A stretch of 64,000 nt of DNA from Sulfurovum zhangzhouensis (GCF_030347965.1 NZ_JAQIBD010000001.1:806001-870000); one strand, 5' to 3'. Shown: positions 26,495 through 35,603, counted from the first letter of the stretch. Notes: generated from the letters alone by a model not told the origin. A program made the numbers and translations.

Positions 26495-28204
26495 ATGCAC
26501 AATTACATTCAAAATTTACTTCTTATTGCTTTATCCATACTGGCTTTCACAGGCTGTTCAGGATCAAGTAGTGACACTAACTCTAATACTCTCCCCGAAG
26601 CTAATAGTACTATTCAAATACCGGTAGAGAGCAAAGAAGGTGCTGTAAATTTTCTTACGCATGCTACTTTTGGGGTAAGAAAAGAAGATATTGATGAGCT
26701 TTATGACATGGGTGGGTATATCGTATGGCTCAATGAGCAATTTCAAAAAAACCCGACAAAATATATTGATTGGATCAAACAACATCAGGGGATAAATCTC
26801 AGTTCTGCAGATGTAAGGGCAGTACTTGGTGATGCATGGTACAGTATTGTAGTCAATGCGGATGACCAACTCAGGCAAAGAGTAGCTTTAGCTTTAAGCG
26901 AGATCATTGTTGTCTCAACCATCGGAGTAGAAAGCTCCTATTCAGTTGCTGACTTTTATGATCTATTATCAGAAGACGCTTTTACAAACTATAGGGATAT
27001 CCTCTATCAAACTGCCCTACATCCCGCAATGGGAGCTTACCTAAGCACCTGGGGTAATATGAAAGAACATACCACTGCAGATGGCACCTTAGTGCATGCC
27101 GATGAAAACTATGCCAGAGAGGTTCTCCAACTTTTTAGCATAGGACTTGTACAACTCGAACTTAACGGTGAACCCAAACTTCTAAATGGTCAGCCCATAC
27201 CAACCTATACACAACAGGATATAGAAGAGTTCGCCAAGGTCTATACCGGGTGGACAAATGATAATGGCGGATTTTTATATTTGGATGGTAAAACTACTTT
27301 AGCTTCACTTACCACACCAATGATCGCTTATGAAGAGTATCATGACATAAGAAAAAAGGTTTTTTCCAAAACCTTTAACTATGCCTATATACAACCCCAA
27401 AGTATACCTTCGGGTCTTACAGCAAAAGATGATCTAAACCATGCGATCGATATCATATTTAACCATCCCAATGTCGGACCTTTTATTAGTAAACAGCTGA
27501 TACAAAGACTCGTTACCAGCAATCCTACACCGGAATATGTTGCCAGGGTTGCCTCCAAGTTCAATGATAACGGATCAGGGGTCAGAGGGGATATGAAATC
27601 AGTAATTACTGCTATCCTTACAGATAAAGAAGCCTTACTAAAGTATAAAGATCAAATAGTCTCTCCAGAGATACATGGAAAATTAAAAGAACAGCTGATA
27701 CGTATCGCTTCAGTGATGAGAACATTTCATGCTACAGGCGATCCCTCTATCAGCAGTTATCAGTTCTATGACTTTGAATCTGCACGCTATCGGGGGCTTC
27801 ATCTCCAACCGTTTACATCCCCTTCAGTTTTTAACTACTTTGAACCCACTTTTAAGCCTTCCGGTATCATACAGGACAATGGTCTAGTGGCCCCGGAGTT
27901 TAAAATGTTATCTCCTTGGAAAATGAGCGAATTTGGAAGTGTTATGCTTACTGTGATCGGCTTGACAGACTACTTGCATGATAAGATCACACTGGATCTT
28001 AGTTATGAGAAAAGCCTACTGACTCTTCAAGGTCCAGAAGCCCTTATTGCACATCTTAATCTGCTTTTGATGTCGGGACAGATGAGTAATGAGCTAAAAA
28101 ATGAACTTATAAACTATGCAGCTACTAATACAAGTGCCCATGATATCGTAGAACAGATTATAGCACTCATTGTTTTATCTGCCGAATATGCCATAGAGAG
28201 GTAA
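26495..28204 (+). CDS. DUF1800 family lipoprotein
   Basis: This 569-aa protein has an N-terminal signal with lipobox (LAFTGCSGSS, Cys at about residue 22), so it is probably lipid-anchored. The DUF1800 core runs from the AVNFLTHATFGVRKEDI block (about 49) through RQRVALALSEIIVVS, the NYAREVLQLFSIGL block and PFISKQLIQRLVTSNPTPEYVARVA. DUF1800 genes are commonly followed by DUF1501 genes, as here with a 3-nt gap. The function of the pair is not established; polysaccharide or secreted-protein processing has been suggested. Confidence 0.88.
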   Translation: MHNYIQNLLLIALSILAFTGCSGSSSDTNSNTLPEANSTIQIPVESKEGAVNFLTHATFGVRKEDIDELYDMGGYIVWLNEQFQKNPTKYIDWIKQHQGINLSSADVRAVLGDAWYSIVVNADDQLRQRVALALSEIIVVSTIGVESSYSVADFYDLLSEDAFTNYRDILYQTALHPAMGAYLSTWGNMKEHTTADGTLVHADENYAREVLQLFSIGLVQLELNGEPKLLNGQPIPTYTQQDIEEFAKVYTGWTNDNGGFLYLDGKTTLASLTTPMIAYEEYHDIRKKVFSKTFNYAYIQPQSIPSGLTAKDDLNHAIDIIFNHPNVGPFISKQLIQRLVTSNPTPEYVARVASKFNDNGSGVRGDMKSVITAILTDKEALLKYKDQIVSPEIHGKLKEQLIRIASVMRTFHATGDPSISSYQFYDFESARYRGLHLQPFTSPSVFNYFEPTFKPSGIIQDNGLVAPEFKMLSPWKMSEFGSVMLTVIGLTDYLHDKITLDLSYEKSLLTLQGPEALIAHLNLLLMSGQMSNELKNELINYAATNTSAHDIVEQIIALIVLSAEYAIER

Positions 28205-28207
28205 GTA

Positions 28208-29578
28208 ATGAAAAGTAAAACAATGAATAGACGTGACTTTCTAAAACTACAGGCTTCACTCGCCTTAAGCTCATCTTCTCTACTCTCTTTACTTGGTGCC
28301 TTTTCACCATTACAAGCAGCAAGCTTTTCAGATTATAAAGCCTTGGTCTGTATATTTTTGGAAGGGGGAAATGATGCTTTTAATATGGTCGTTCCAACCA
28401 CTACAACCGGTTATGATGATTATAAACTGATCAGAGGTGACATAAGTGTACCAAAAGATGAACTTCTGCCATTGAAAAATACTGACTATGGTCTCTATAA
28501 TATGCCAGCCATGCAGGAGATGTTCAATGCAGATAAACTTGCAATCATTGCAAATGTAGGAACACTCGTCAGACCTATCACAAAAATAGAATTTGAAGCA
28601 GGCATAGCCAATCCACCTCAGCTCTTTTCTCATATAGATCAGCAAAAACAATGGATGAGCGCTAACTCCAACAGATTAGAAAAATCCGGTTGGGCAGCTA
28701 AAGCTGCGAACCTTCTTGAAAACCTTAATGACTTTACCAATATCAGTGTTGATGGAAGTAATTTTATGCAGTTTGGCGGCGATAAGCCTGCTTTCGAGAT
28801 CAGTGGGGATATCCATCCGTTCAACAATTACGGTTATAGTGATCCTGATTCTAAAATCTCATTTGATGAAATACTCCATCAGATCATTCAAAGAGAAGTT
28901 GAAAGTGATCATATACTCATCAAAGCCTATGCGGATAACCAAATCCAAAACATTGCTTATCGGGAAAGCGTCAGTCAAGCAATGGAGAATGCACTTGAAT
29001 TTAATTTTACCAGTACACTCGATGATGAACCGGGTATACCATTGGCCAAACAACTGGAAATGATCGCCAAACTTATCTCTGTACACGCTCAGCTTCCGGG
29101 CTCTCCTAAACGACAGATATTTTTTGCACGGCTACACGGTTTTGATCACCATGATCTGCAAACCATTGATCATCCTTTAAAACTGAACTATCTCAACAAT
29201 GTTTTGCAGGAATTTCAAGATGCCATTACCAGTATGCAGCTCTCAGATCAGGTCACAACTTTTACTGCATCAGATTTCGGAAGATCCCTTGTTCCCAATG
29301 GCAATGGAACAGATCATGGTTGGGGAGGTCATGCACTGGTCATGGGTGGAGCTGTCAAAGGGGGACAGATCTATGGGGAGTTCCCCGAACTTACAGTTGT
29401 CTCAGGTGAGTATACCAGCGAATATATTACAAATAGTGGACGCGTTATTCCCACCACTTCTGCAGAACAATATCTTGCAACCTTAGCCTCATGGTTTGGA
29501 TCATATAGTGATAGTGAGCTTGAAATTATTTTCCCAAACCTAAATAATTTTAATGAAAAAAATTTAGGGTTTATCTAA
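28208..29578 (+). CDS. DUF1501 family protein with Tat signal
   Basis: This 456-aa protein begins with a twin-arginine signal (NRRDFLKLQ, residues 6-14, then a hydrophobic stretch ending near LQA), so it should be exported folded. The DUF1501 blocks are present: ALVCIFLEGGNDAFNMVVP (about 45-63), the HIDQQKQWM segment and the late TASDFGRSLVPNGNGTDHGWGGHALVMGG (key residues DFGR and DHGWGGH). The fold is related to the alkaline phosphatase/sulfatase superfamily, and the His/Asp sites are consistent with metal binding. It is paired with the DUF1800 lipoprotein upstream. Confidence 0.9.
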   Translation: MKSKTMNRRDFLKLQASLALSSSSLLSLLGAFSPLQAASFSDYKALVCIFLEGGNDAFNMVVPTTTTGYDDYKLIRGDISVPKDELLPLKNTDYGLYNMPAMQEMFNADKLAIIANVGTLVRPITKIEFEAGIANPPQLFSHIDQQKQWMSANSNRLEKSGWAAKAANLLENLNDFTNISVDGSNFMQFGGDKPAFEISGDIHPFNNYGYSDPDSKISFDEILHQIIQREVESDHILIKAYADNQIQNIAYRESVSQAMENALEFNFTSTLDDEPGIPLAKQLEMIAKLISVHAQLPGSPKRQIFFARLHGFDHHDLQTIDHPLKLNYLNNVLQEFQDAITSMQLSDQVTTFTASDFGRSLVPNGNGTDHGWGGHALVMGGAVKGGQIYGEFPELTVVSGEYTSEYITNSGRVIPTTSAEQYLATLASWFGSYSDSELEIIFPNLNNFNEKNLGFI

Positions 29579-29689
29579 GCCATATACAGATCTAGACAGC
29601 ATTAAAAACTTTATAAATTTTTAATAAATTTAATGATACATTATAAACAAGGATAATAATATTCCTCATAATAACTACAAGGAGTTGAG

Positions 29690-30337
29690 ATGAAAAAGTT
29701 AAGTTTATCGATCATGGCATGTTTAGCAGTAAATACCTTTGCAGTAGCAGGTGGTAATATAGAACCGGTTATAGCTCCGGTAGAAGAAATGTCACCGGTA
29801 CCTGATGAAAGCGGACCGTATATTGGTGCCGGAATTTCATTTTTGACATGGAACGAGACACAGGATCTCAGAGAGCCTGGTCAGATGGTACCAATTTGGC
29901 AGGATTTTGAAGAAAGTTGGACCGGGGGGACCATTTTAGCCGGATATAGATTTAATCCATATATTGCTGTTGAAGGGCGCTATACCATGAGTTTCACGGA
30001 TGGATCGGTAGAACTTGACGGAGCGGATTTCGGTGATTATAATGATGATCTTTCCAATATCGCGATCTATCTCAAGCCTATGTACCCTATAGGAGATTTT
30101 ACCTTATATGCATTACTTGGATACGGACAGACTACAATTGAGTTTGAAGGTGGAGGGGATCATGATGACAGCGACTTCCAGTGGGGGATTGGTGCAGGAT
30201 ACAACCTGACTGAAACACTCACGGCTTTTATAGACTATACTGTTTTATACGATGATAACTCATTTGATGACTCCCCATCTTATATTTCCGATATCAAAGC
30301 AGATTCAATTACTGTAGGTATTACATACAAATTCTAA
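29690..30337 (+). CDS. Opa/OmpX-like outer-membrane beta-barrel protein, paralogue 1
   Basis: This 215-aa exported protein has a signal peptide ending AVA-GG, a proline- and acid-rich N-terminal tail (GGNIEPVIAPVEEMSPVPD) and an eight-strand-type barrel ending in ITVGITYKF. It is almost identical to the next gene, differing mainly in the signal peptide and the last 20 residues. AAGGAG precedes the ATG. Such barrels are common in Campylobacterota and their role is unknown. It is not preceded by the TTCCAA-16-TATAAT promoter block found before the other three. Confidence 0.85.
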   Translation: MKKLSLSIMACLAVNTFAVAGGNIEPVIAPVEEMSPVPDESGPYIGAGISFLTWNETQDLREPGQMVPIWQDFEESWTGGTILAGYRFNPYIAVEGRYTMSFTDGSVELDGADFGDYNDDLSNIAIYLKPMYPIGDFTLYALLGYGQTTIEFEGGGDHDDSDFQWGIGAGYNLTETLTAFIDYTVLYDDNSFDDSPSYISDIKADSITVGITYKF

Positions 30338-30342
30338 GATAT

Positions 30343-30367
30343 GTTCTCAAGCATTTAGCTTGAGAAC
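30343..30367 (+). terminator. intrinsic terminator after barrel paralogue 1
   Basis: A perfect 10-bp stem GTTCTCAAGC/GCTTGAGAAC with a 5-nt loop begins 5 nt after the stop codon. A T-rich tract follows about 20 nt later. Confidence 0.75.
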
Positions 30368-30431
30368 ACCTCACTCTTCATTCTTTTTTCATAGCCTCTG
30401 CTTACGTTAAAATTATTATAAAAAAATTTAT

Positions 30432-30459
30432 TTTCAATTAAGTTTTATCATTTTATAAT
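30432..30459 (+). promoter_or_regulatory. conserved promoter of barrel paralogue 2
   Basis: TTTCAA (30432-30437) and TATAAT (30454-30459) are spaced by 16 nt. The spacer starts with TTAAGTTTTAT, which is also present upstream of paralogues 3 and 4. Confidence 0.65.
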
Positions 30460-30490
30460 GAATAATTATAGAAAAATACAAGGAGTTATT

Positions 30491-31135
30491 ATGAAAAATA
30501 TAATATGTTCAATGGCAGCGGCAATAGCATTGAGCTCTTTTGCAATAGCAGGTGGTAATATCGAGCCGGTTATAGCTCCGGTAGAAGAAATGTCACCGGT
30601 ACCTGATGAAAGCGGACCGTATATTGGTGCCGGAATTTCATTTTTGACATGGAACGAGACACAGGATCTCAGAGAACCTGATCTTCAAATGGTACCAATT
30701 TGGCAAGACTTGGAAGAAAGTTGGACCGGAGGAACCATTTTAGCCGGATATAGATTTAATCCATATATTGCTGTAGAAGGGCGCTATACCATGAGTTTCA
30801 CCGATGGATCGGTAGAACTTGACGGAGAGGATTTCGGTGATTATAATGATGATTTTTCCAATATCGCGATCTATCTTAAGCCTATGTATCCTATAGGAGA
30901 TTTTACCTTATATGCATTACTTGGATACGGACAGACTACAATTGAGTTTGAAGGTGGAGGGGATCATGATGACAGCGATTTCCAATGGGGGATTGGTGCA
31001 GGATACAACCTGACTGAAACACTCACTGCATTTATAGACTATACTGTCTTATATGATGATAACACATTTGATGACCTTGCTGCTTCCGATATAAAAGTAG
31101 ACTCCATCACTCTTGGAGTTACTTACAAATTCTAA
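30491..31135 (+). CDS. Opa/OmpX-like outer-membrane beta-barrel protein, paralogue 2
   Basis: I start this 214-aa protein at the ATG preceded by AAGGAG; an in-frame ATG at 30458 overlaps the -10 and is unlikely. The mature part is nearly identical to paralogue 1, including GGNIEPVIAPVEEMSPVPDE and the barrel strands, with a two-residue insertion near DLQMVP and a different C-terminal hairpin. The signal peptide (SSFAIA-GG) matches paralogues 3 and 4 instead. The mosaic of a signal from one subfamily and a barrel from another suggests gene conversion or recombination between tandem copies. Confidence 0.85.
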   Translation: MKNIICSMAAAIALSSFAIAGGNIEPVIAPVEEMSPVPDESGPYIGAGISFLTWNETQDLREPDLQMVPIWQDLEESWTGGTILAGYRFNPYIAVEGRYTMSFTDGSVELDGEDFGDYNDDFSNIAIYLKPMYPIGDFTLYALLGYGQTTIEFEGGGDHDDSDFQWGIGAGYNLTETLTAFIDYTVLYDDNTFDDLAASDIKVDSITLGVTYKF

Positions 31136-31140
31136 ATTAT

Positions 31141-31165
31141 GTTCTCAAGCATAAAGCTTGAGAGC
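31141..31165 (+). terminator. intrinsic terminator after barrel paralogue 2
   Basis: GTTCTCAAGC and GCTTGAGAGC form a 10-bp stem with one G-T pair and a 5-nt loop, followed by a run of seven Ts from 31177. It is a copy of the hairpin after paralogue 1. Confidence 0.8.
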
Positions 31166-31222
31166 CACATTCCTTCTTTTTTTAATTCAATATAATTTTA
31201 TATGAACATAAGAAAAATTTAT

Positions 31223-31250
31223 TTCCAATTAAGTTTGATAGTCATATAAT
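31223..31250 (+). promoter_or_regulatory. conserved promoter of barrel paralogue 3
   Basis: TTCCAA (31223-31228) and TATAAT (31245-31250) have a 16-nt spacer starting TTAAGTTTGAT. The following leader (GTGTAACAAATTCAAGA) is nearly the same as at paralogue 4. Confidence 0.65.
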
Positions 31251-31284
31251 GGAGTGTAACAAATTCAAGAAAAAGGGAGTTACA

Positions 31285-32061
31285 ATGAAAAATTTAACAT
31301 GTTCAATAGCAGCGGCGATAGCATTGAGTTCTTTTGCGGTAGCAGGAGGGAATATCGAACCGGTAGCAGCACCGATGGAAGAAGTAGCACCGGCTCCGGA
31401 TGACAGCGGCTTCTATATCGGTGGGGCGATACACTGGGGTTCAGTAGATGCCGATTACACTGGTGATGGTTACTGGGATTATTATGATGGATATTATGGT
31501 GGACCTAATTATTGGGATGGCGGTTACTGGGATGAATCAGGTGACTGGGGTGAAGATGGCATGGGATGGATGCTACAAGCCGGTTACCAATTCAATAAAT
31601 ACTTTGCGGTGGAAGGAAGATACTGGAAATCTAGCGGTGATCTAGACTGGGATAACAGCGGTAGCGGATACGATAGCAATGAGGGTCCTTATAGCTGGAA
31701 TGAAAGTGGCAGTTATGACGGGAACTATAAAGCATATGGTATCTACCTCAAAGCAATGTATCCTATCTATGACAAAGTCACAATCTATGGATTAGCAGGA
31801 TGGGCTAAAGTGGATTGGGATGATGGCTGGATCGATGAGAATGGTATCAGTGGAGGTATAGGTCTGTCTTATGCCTTTACAGATAACATCTCTGTCTTTG
31901 TTGACTATGTGATCTTACACCAAGGTAGTAGGGACGGCTATGATTACTATCAGTCTCACTATGACGATGGTAATTATTATGAAGATTACTACAGTAGTTC
32001 ATACTATCAAAATGATTATACTGTTGATACAATCAACCTCGGTATTACCTACAAATTCTAA
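31285..32061 (+). CDS. outer-membrane beta-barrel protein, paralogue 3 (Tyr/Gly/Asp-rich loops)
   Basis: The start chosen is the ATG after AAGGGAG; the longer in-frame start at 31249 overlaps the promoter. The 258-aa protein has signal peptide SSFAVA-GG and the shared tail GGNIEPVAAPMEEVAPAPDD. Its barrel has unusually Tyr-, Gly-, Trp- and Asp-rich surface loops (for example DYYDGYYGGPNYWDGGYWDE and a late YYQSHYDDGNYYEDYY run). It ends in the conserved NLGITYKF. Such loops could bind cations or carbohydrate. Closest relative in the window is paralogue 4. Confidence 0.85.
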   Translation: MKNLTCSIAAAIALSSFAVAGGNIEPVAAPMEEVAPAPDDSGFYIGGAIHWGSVDADYTGDGYWDYYDGYYGGPNYWDGGYWDESGDWGEDGMGWMLQAGYQFNKYFAVEGRYWKSSGDLDWDNSGSGYDSNEGPYSWNESGSYDGNYKAYGIYLKAMYPIYDKVTIYGLAGWAKVDWDDGWIDENGISGGIGLSYAFTDNISVFVDYVILHQGSRDGYDYYQSHYDDGNYYEDYYSSSYYQNDYTVDTINLGITYKF

Positions 32062-32070
32062 TACATTATA

Positions 32071-32096
32071 TTACCGAGCCTCTAAAGGCTCGGTAA
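32071..32096. terminator. bidirectional terminator between paralogue 3 and the GNAT-BKACE gene
   Basis: TTACCGAGCCT and AGGCTCGGTAA form a perfect 11-bp stem with a CTAA loop between two convergent genes. The arms carry A/T ends rather than long T-runs. Confidence 0.72.
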
Positions 32097-32125
32097 GTAC
32101 CTTCAATTCATAAACATCCGCTTTC

Positions 32126-33475
32126 TTAGATTTCCAACATACTTCTCACTTGCTCAGGGGTTGCAACCTCTCTTTGAAGTTCTTTAGCTATGCGTACGGT
32201 TCTTTCTACCAGCTCTACATTTGTCGCCAATTTTGTACGGTGATAATCATAGTAGATCGAATCTTCCAGCCCTACCCTTACATGTCCGCCTGCAGCCATG
32301 GCAGTAGTATTCATAGGCAGTTGAAAACCTCCCAAACCTGCAGCAGCCCAGACAGAGTCATCCGGTAAAGCATTGATCATATAAGATAGATCTCCTATCG
32401 TTGCGGGTGCCGTATTGATATTGCCCAAAAGCAGATTAAAATACTTTTTCCCTTCAATGATCTTATGGCGCTCCAGATATTTTGCAGCATTGATCATCCC
32501 CATATCAAAGACTTCCAGTTCAGGTTTGATCCCCTTTTCTTTCATGATCATTGCCAACCCTTGAACCATATCAAGAGAATTGATACTAGGCCCTGTAATA
32601 AAATTCAAAGACCCCAGTGTTAAACTTGCCATATCAGGTTTAGCTTTACCCGTAAGATACAGTACTTCTGAGCGCTGCTCAATTCCCTTGAAGTTTCTTC
32701 CGGAAGTTGTAGCACAACAGATAAGTCCAGGCCTTTCTTTGCGAATAGCTGTGATCATTTCTTCATAATAACGTGCATGATAGGCCGGTTTACCCTCAGC
32801 ATCCCTCGCATGCAGATGTACGATCCTCGCTCCGGCATCATAGACCTTTATAGCATCTTCAACGATCTCATCGACGCTGACAGGAACATACCGTGTTGTT
32901 CTTTTTGTGGGTATCATACCGGTCAAGCAGACATTGATGATCAAAGGAGGGAAAGGAGAAAGAGGGAAAGGATCATTATCCTCAATATATTGTATTTTTC
33001 TTTCTTCTTCATATGCCTTTTGTAACATGTAGGCATTAAGGTCCATCTGAAGTGTTATCCACGAATCTTTATCATCAGAACCAAATGAGGCCAGCTTCTT
33101 TAATTTACCGACCTCTTTATAACCATAATGCTTTTTATACCACAGGATGATATCGGGACGATCTGCATTGGTCGTAACGGTTTTCATCCCTTTTTGATGC
33201 ATCGCTTCCAAACGTTTATCCTGTAATGCCTTCCCCACACCGGAACCTTGAAACTCGGGATAGACAGCCAGCAGTGTTGTCTTACCATTGGTCTCATCAA
33301 GAATCTTATATCCTGAGACGCCGACTATATCACCTTCCATTTTCGCGACAAAAAAAGTATCAAAATCTATCATTTCCATCTCAACAGACGGGACATGATG
33401 CATATTCCACGGTTTTAGTACCGCAAGTATCTGTTCAAAATCATTAGGATGAGCATTTTCTATAGTAAAATTCAT
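32126..33475 (-). CDS. GNAT acetyltransferase-BKACE (DUF849) fusion protein
   Basis: The 449-aa protein joins two enzymes. Residues 1-150 are a GNAT N-acyltransferase with the acetyl-CoA loop QGSGVGKAL (76-84). Residues about 177-449 are a beta-keto acid cleavage enzyme with the start LIINVCLTG, the zinc-binding HLHARD (His220, His222) and the late GLGGFQLPMN block. BKACE enzymes convert a beta-keto acid and acetyl-CoA into acetoacetate and a new CoA ester; GNATs acylate amines. AGGAG for this gene lies within the last codons of the upstream ATP-grasp gene, 2 nt after whose stop the ATG follows, so it belongs to the same operon. Substrates are unknown. Confidence 0.88.
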   Translation of the reverse strand: MNFTIENAHPNDFEQILAVLKPWNMHHVPSVEMEMIDFDTFFVAKMEGDIVGVSGYKILDETNGKTTLLAVYPEFQGSGVGKALQDKRLEAMHQKGMKTVTTNADRPDIILWYKKHYGYKEVGKLKKLASFGSDDKDSWITLQMDLNAYMLQKAYEEERKIQYIEDNDPFPLSPFPPLIINVCLTGMIPTKRTTRYVPVSVDEIVEDAIKVYDAGARIVHLHARDAEGKPAYHARYYEEMITAIRKERPGLICCATTSGRNFKGIEQRSEVLYLTGKAKPDMASLTLGSLNFITGPSINSLDMVQGLAMIMKEKGIKPELEVFDMGMINAAKYLERHKIIEGKKYFNLLLGNINTAPATIGDLSYMINALPDDSVWAAAGLGGFQLPMNTTAMAAGGHVRVGLEDSIYYDYHRTKLATNVELVERTVRIAKELQREVATPEQVRSMLEI

Positions 33476-33477
33476 TT

Positions 33478-34467
33478 TTATCTCCTCACGATCATTGAAA
33501 TAATGGCATTTTTGATCTTGTCTATCTGTTTGGTCCAGATATCATTACCCTCTTTTACATTGTTGATCAGTACATTCATGTTTGGATTGACTTCAAATAG
33601 AATCAGGTTAAAATCTTCATCAATATTACAATCAATGCCAAAATAGTCAAGCTCTAACTTTCTATAGATCTCATCAATGATAGCTTGTATCTTCGGTTTG
33701 ATTTCATTGGTGAAGGATTTAAGGAGATTTGCCTCTTGGCGCTGATAGCTTTTATGTTTGTTCATAAATTCTCTGCTCTTGCTATGGATCATCCAACTGT
33801 CACTGAAGATTACATGCCGTATGAAGACCTCACCATCGATTACAACCAACCGGTATTTCGTATATATTTTGTTCTGTGAATAATCAATAAATTGAGTTAG
33901 GTAGTAATCTCTGCCATCCAACGGAAAGTCATAAAATTTTTCATTTTCATCATCGATTTTAACTGTACTTATACCACCATGATCACCAGCTTGTCTGAAA
34001 ATCACTGGATATACAAATCCCTCTTTTTCGATCGTTTCATAGATATCAGAAGCAGATTGAGGCTGGATTTTAACTGTTTTTGCTACATTTACCCCCTCGA
34101 TCCCTGATAACAATTTATAAATGTTATCACGAGTTGTTCTCATCACTTTTGAAGGAGGATTGAAAAATGGGATCTGCCCGCTAATTGACTGGTAAAAATC
34201 TTGAGCTTTCTTGAGGGTTATCCTATGGGTATCTGCATCTGATATCTCATTGAAGACCGCATGAATTTTTTGGCGAGGAAGTTCCTGCTCAAGAGTAGTA
34301 TCCAAAATGATCTTCCTTCTTGAAAAATCATCGTTTTTAAGAAAATCCGCCAAGTTTGTTCCACCGGTACTGCCCCAATTAATAGTACCGTTTTCTTGAA
34401 CATTGGTTACATGTACTTTTCTATTATCAGGTATTCCACTGATAAATAAAACATCTTTTTTATACAT
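33478..34467 (-). CDS. ATP-grasp ligase, type 2, island copy B2
   Basis: This 329-aa protein has an N-terminal domain (FISGIPDNRKV, later FNEISDADTHR) and an ATP-grasp domain with FRQAGDHGGIST (about residues 158-169), the YTKYRLVVIDGEVF strand pair and the Mg2+-binding blocks DYFGIDCNID and LFEVNPNMNV near the C-terminus. ATP-grasp enzymes activate a carboxylate as acyl phosphate and join it to an amine or thiol. It shares IPFFNPPS and MRTTRDNIYKLLSGIE with the copy at 39214 (type 2), and differs there from the other two. GGGGGAG precedes its ATG. The substrate is unknown. Confidence 0.85.
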   Translation of the reverse strand: MYKKDVLFISGIPDNRKVHVTNVQENGTINWGSTGGTNLADFLKNDDFSRRKIILDTTLEQELPRQKIHAVFNEISDADTHRITLKKAQDFYQSISGQIPFFNPPSKVMRTTRDNIYKLLSGIEGVNVAKTVKIQPQSASDIYETIEKEGFVYPVIFRQAGDHGGISTVKIDDENEKFYDFPLDGRDYYLTQFIDYSQNKIYTKYRLVVIDGEVFIRHVIFSDSWMIHSKSREFMNKHKSYQRQEANLLKSFTNEIKPKIQAIIDEIYRKLELDYFGIDCNIDEDFNLILFEVNPNMNVLINNVKEGNDIWTKQIDKIKNAIISMIVRR

Positions 34468-34501
34468 TGATCTCCCCCATTTTCTTTACTTTTGTACTTT
34501 G

Positions 34502-34546
34502 TACTCTTTACAGACAAATTCATGCTCTATTCTATTCCCATTAGTA
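34502..34546 (-). pseudogene. remnant of a GCS2-type carboxylate-amine ligase gene (N-terminal codons)
   Basis: Between two ATP-grasp genes, 34505-34524 reads TCTTTACAGACAAATTCATG on the plus strand. This matches 19 of 20 bases of 41236-41255 inside the intact GCS2-type gene, at the codons for EHEFVFKD. In the remnant, minus-strand MGIE is followed in frame by TAG, while IEHEFVCK continues in a shifted frame. The position is the same as in the intact module: after a type 1 and before a type 2 ATP-grasp gene. Everything downstream of the first 16 or so codons is deleted. Confidence 0.7.
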
Positions 34547-34563
34547 TCACGCTTTTTATACCT

Positions 34564-35535
34564 CTATGCTGCCAACATTTTTATCAGGGCCTGACGTGCC
34601 GCATCTATATGAGGTTTAAAAATACTATCTTTACTAATCGTAAAAACATTCATATTGGCATTGACTTCAAAAACTAAAATATTCATTTCATTATCAATAT
34701 TACAATCCATCCCAAAATAATCTAATCCCAAACGATTATACATCTCCGTAATGATCGGTTGAATATTTGGTTTGATCTCCTCATTAAAGCGCTTAGCGAC
34801 TAAGTTTTTATACTCTTCTCCCCGTTTTTTCTCGATCTGGCTCCCCGCATGCACCATCCATTCTTGACCAAAAATAGCATGTCGTATAAATACCTCTCCG
34901 TTAATGATGATCAAACGGTATTTCGCATATACCCCGTCACTGTTTAGATAGTTGACAAACTGTGTCAAATAGTAGTCTCGACCATCCAATGCAAACGCAT
35001 TGAACTGTTCTGTTTCACCGTCAACTCTTATTGTACTGATACCCCCATGGTCACCTGCCTGTCTGAAAATAACCGGATATTCAAATCTCTCATCTTTAAT
35101 GATTTGATGTATATCGGATGGTGATCTTGGCTGGATCTTTATAGTTTTTGGCACATTAAGTCGAGGAATATCTTTTAAGGTTTGATATATGTTATCACGC
35201 GTAGTTTTCATGATATTGGCAGGAGGATTATAAAACGGCATATGAGCAGAAACAGATCTATAGAACTCCTGAAGCTTTTCCAATACAATCTTATGACTAT
35301 CTGCATCAGAGACTTGGTTAAAGACCGCATTTATTTTTATTCTTGGTAGTATCTGCCCTTGTTTAGTATCAAAAATAATGGTAGTTCGGTCAAAAACATC
35401 ATTTTGCAGAAAATCACTTAAGTTCGAACTCCCACTGCCTCCCCACTCAAAGTTCCCGTTTTGATTGAACTTGTCAACACGAATACATGCATCATCCGGT
35501 ATACCATTAATGAATAAAATATTTTTCTTTGCCAT
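34564..35535 (-). CDS. ATP-grasp ligase, type 1, island copy B1
   Basis: This 323-aa ATP-grasp protein opens with MAKKNILFINGIPDD, exactly the style of the copy at 41279. It carries WGGSGSSNLSDFL, FNQVSDADSHK, FRQAGDHGGIST, YAKYRLIIINGEVF, DYFGMDCNID and FEVNANMNVF. It ends in ALIKMLAA, paralleling ALIKMLKNK in the 41279 copy, so these two are the closest pair. It leads the second half of the island (type 1, GCS2 remnant, type 2, GNAT-BKACE). The promoter region contains a block also found before the 41279 gene. Confidence 0.86.
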   Translation of the reverse strand: MAKKNILFINGIPDDACIRVDKFNQNGNFEWGGSGSSNLSDFLQNDVFDRTTIIFDTKQGQILPRIKINAVFNQVSDADSHKIVLEKLQEFYRSVSAHMPFYNPPANIMKTTRDNIYQTLKDIPRLNVPKTIKIQPRSPSDIHQIIKDERFEYPVIFRQAGDHGGISTIRVDGETEQFNAFALDGRDYYLTQFVNYLNSDGVYAKYRLIIINGEVFIRHAIFGQEWMVHAGSQIEKKRGEEYKNLVAKRFNEEIKPNIQPIITEMYNRLGLDYFGMDCNIDNEMNILVFEVNANMNVFTISKDSIFKPHIDAARQALIKMLAA

Positions 35536-35603
35536 TCACTCCCTCTCCCTTTTAAACCTTATTTATCTAAAAAAACAATAATTGAAATGAATTAACGATT
35601 TGG

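Noticed and set aside
29579-32125. CRISPR-like or tandem repeat interpretation of the repeated segments
   Set aside because: The repeats are whole paralogous genes with hairpin terminators, not short regularly spaced units.
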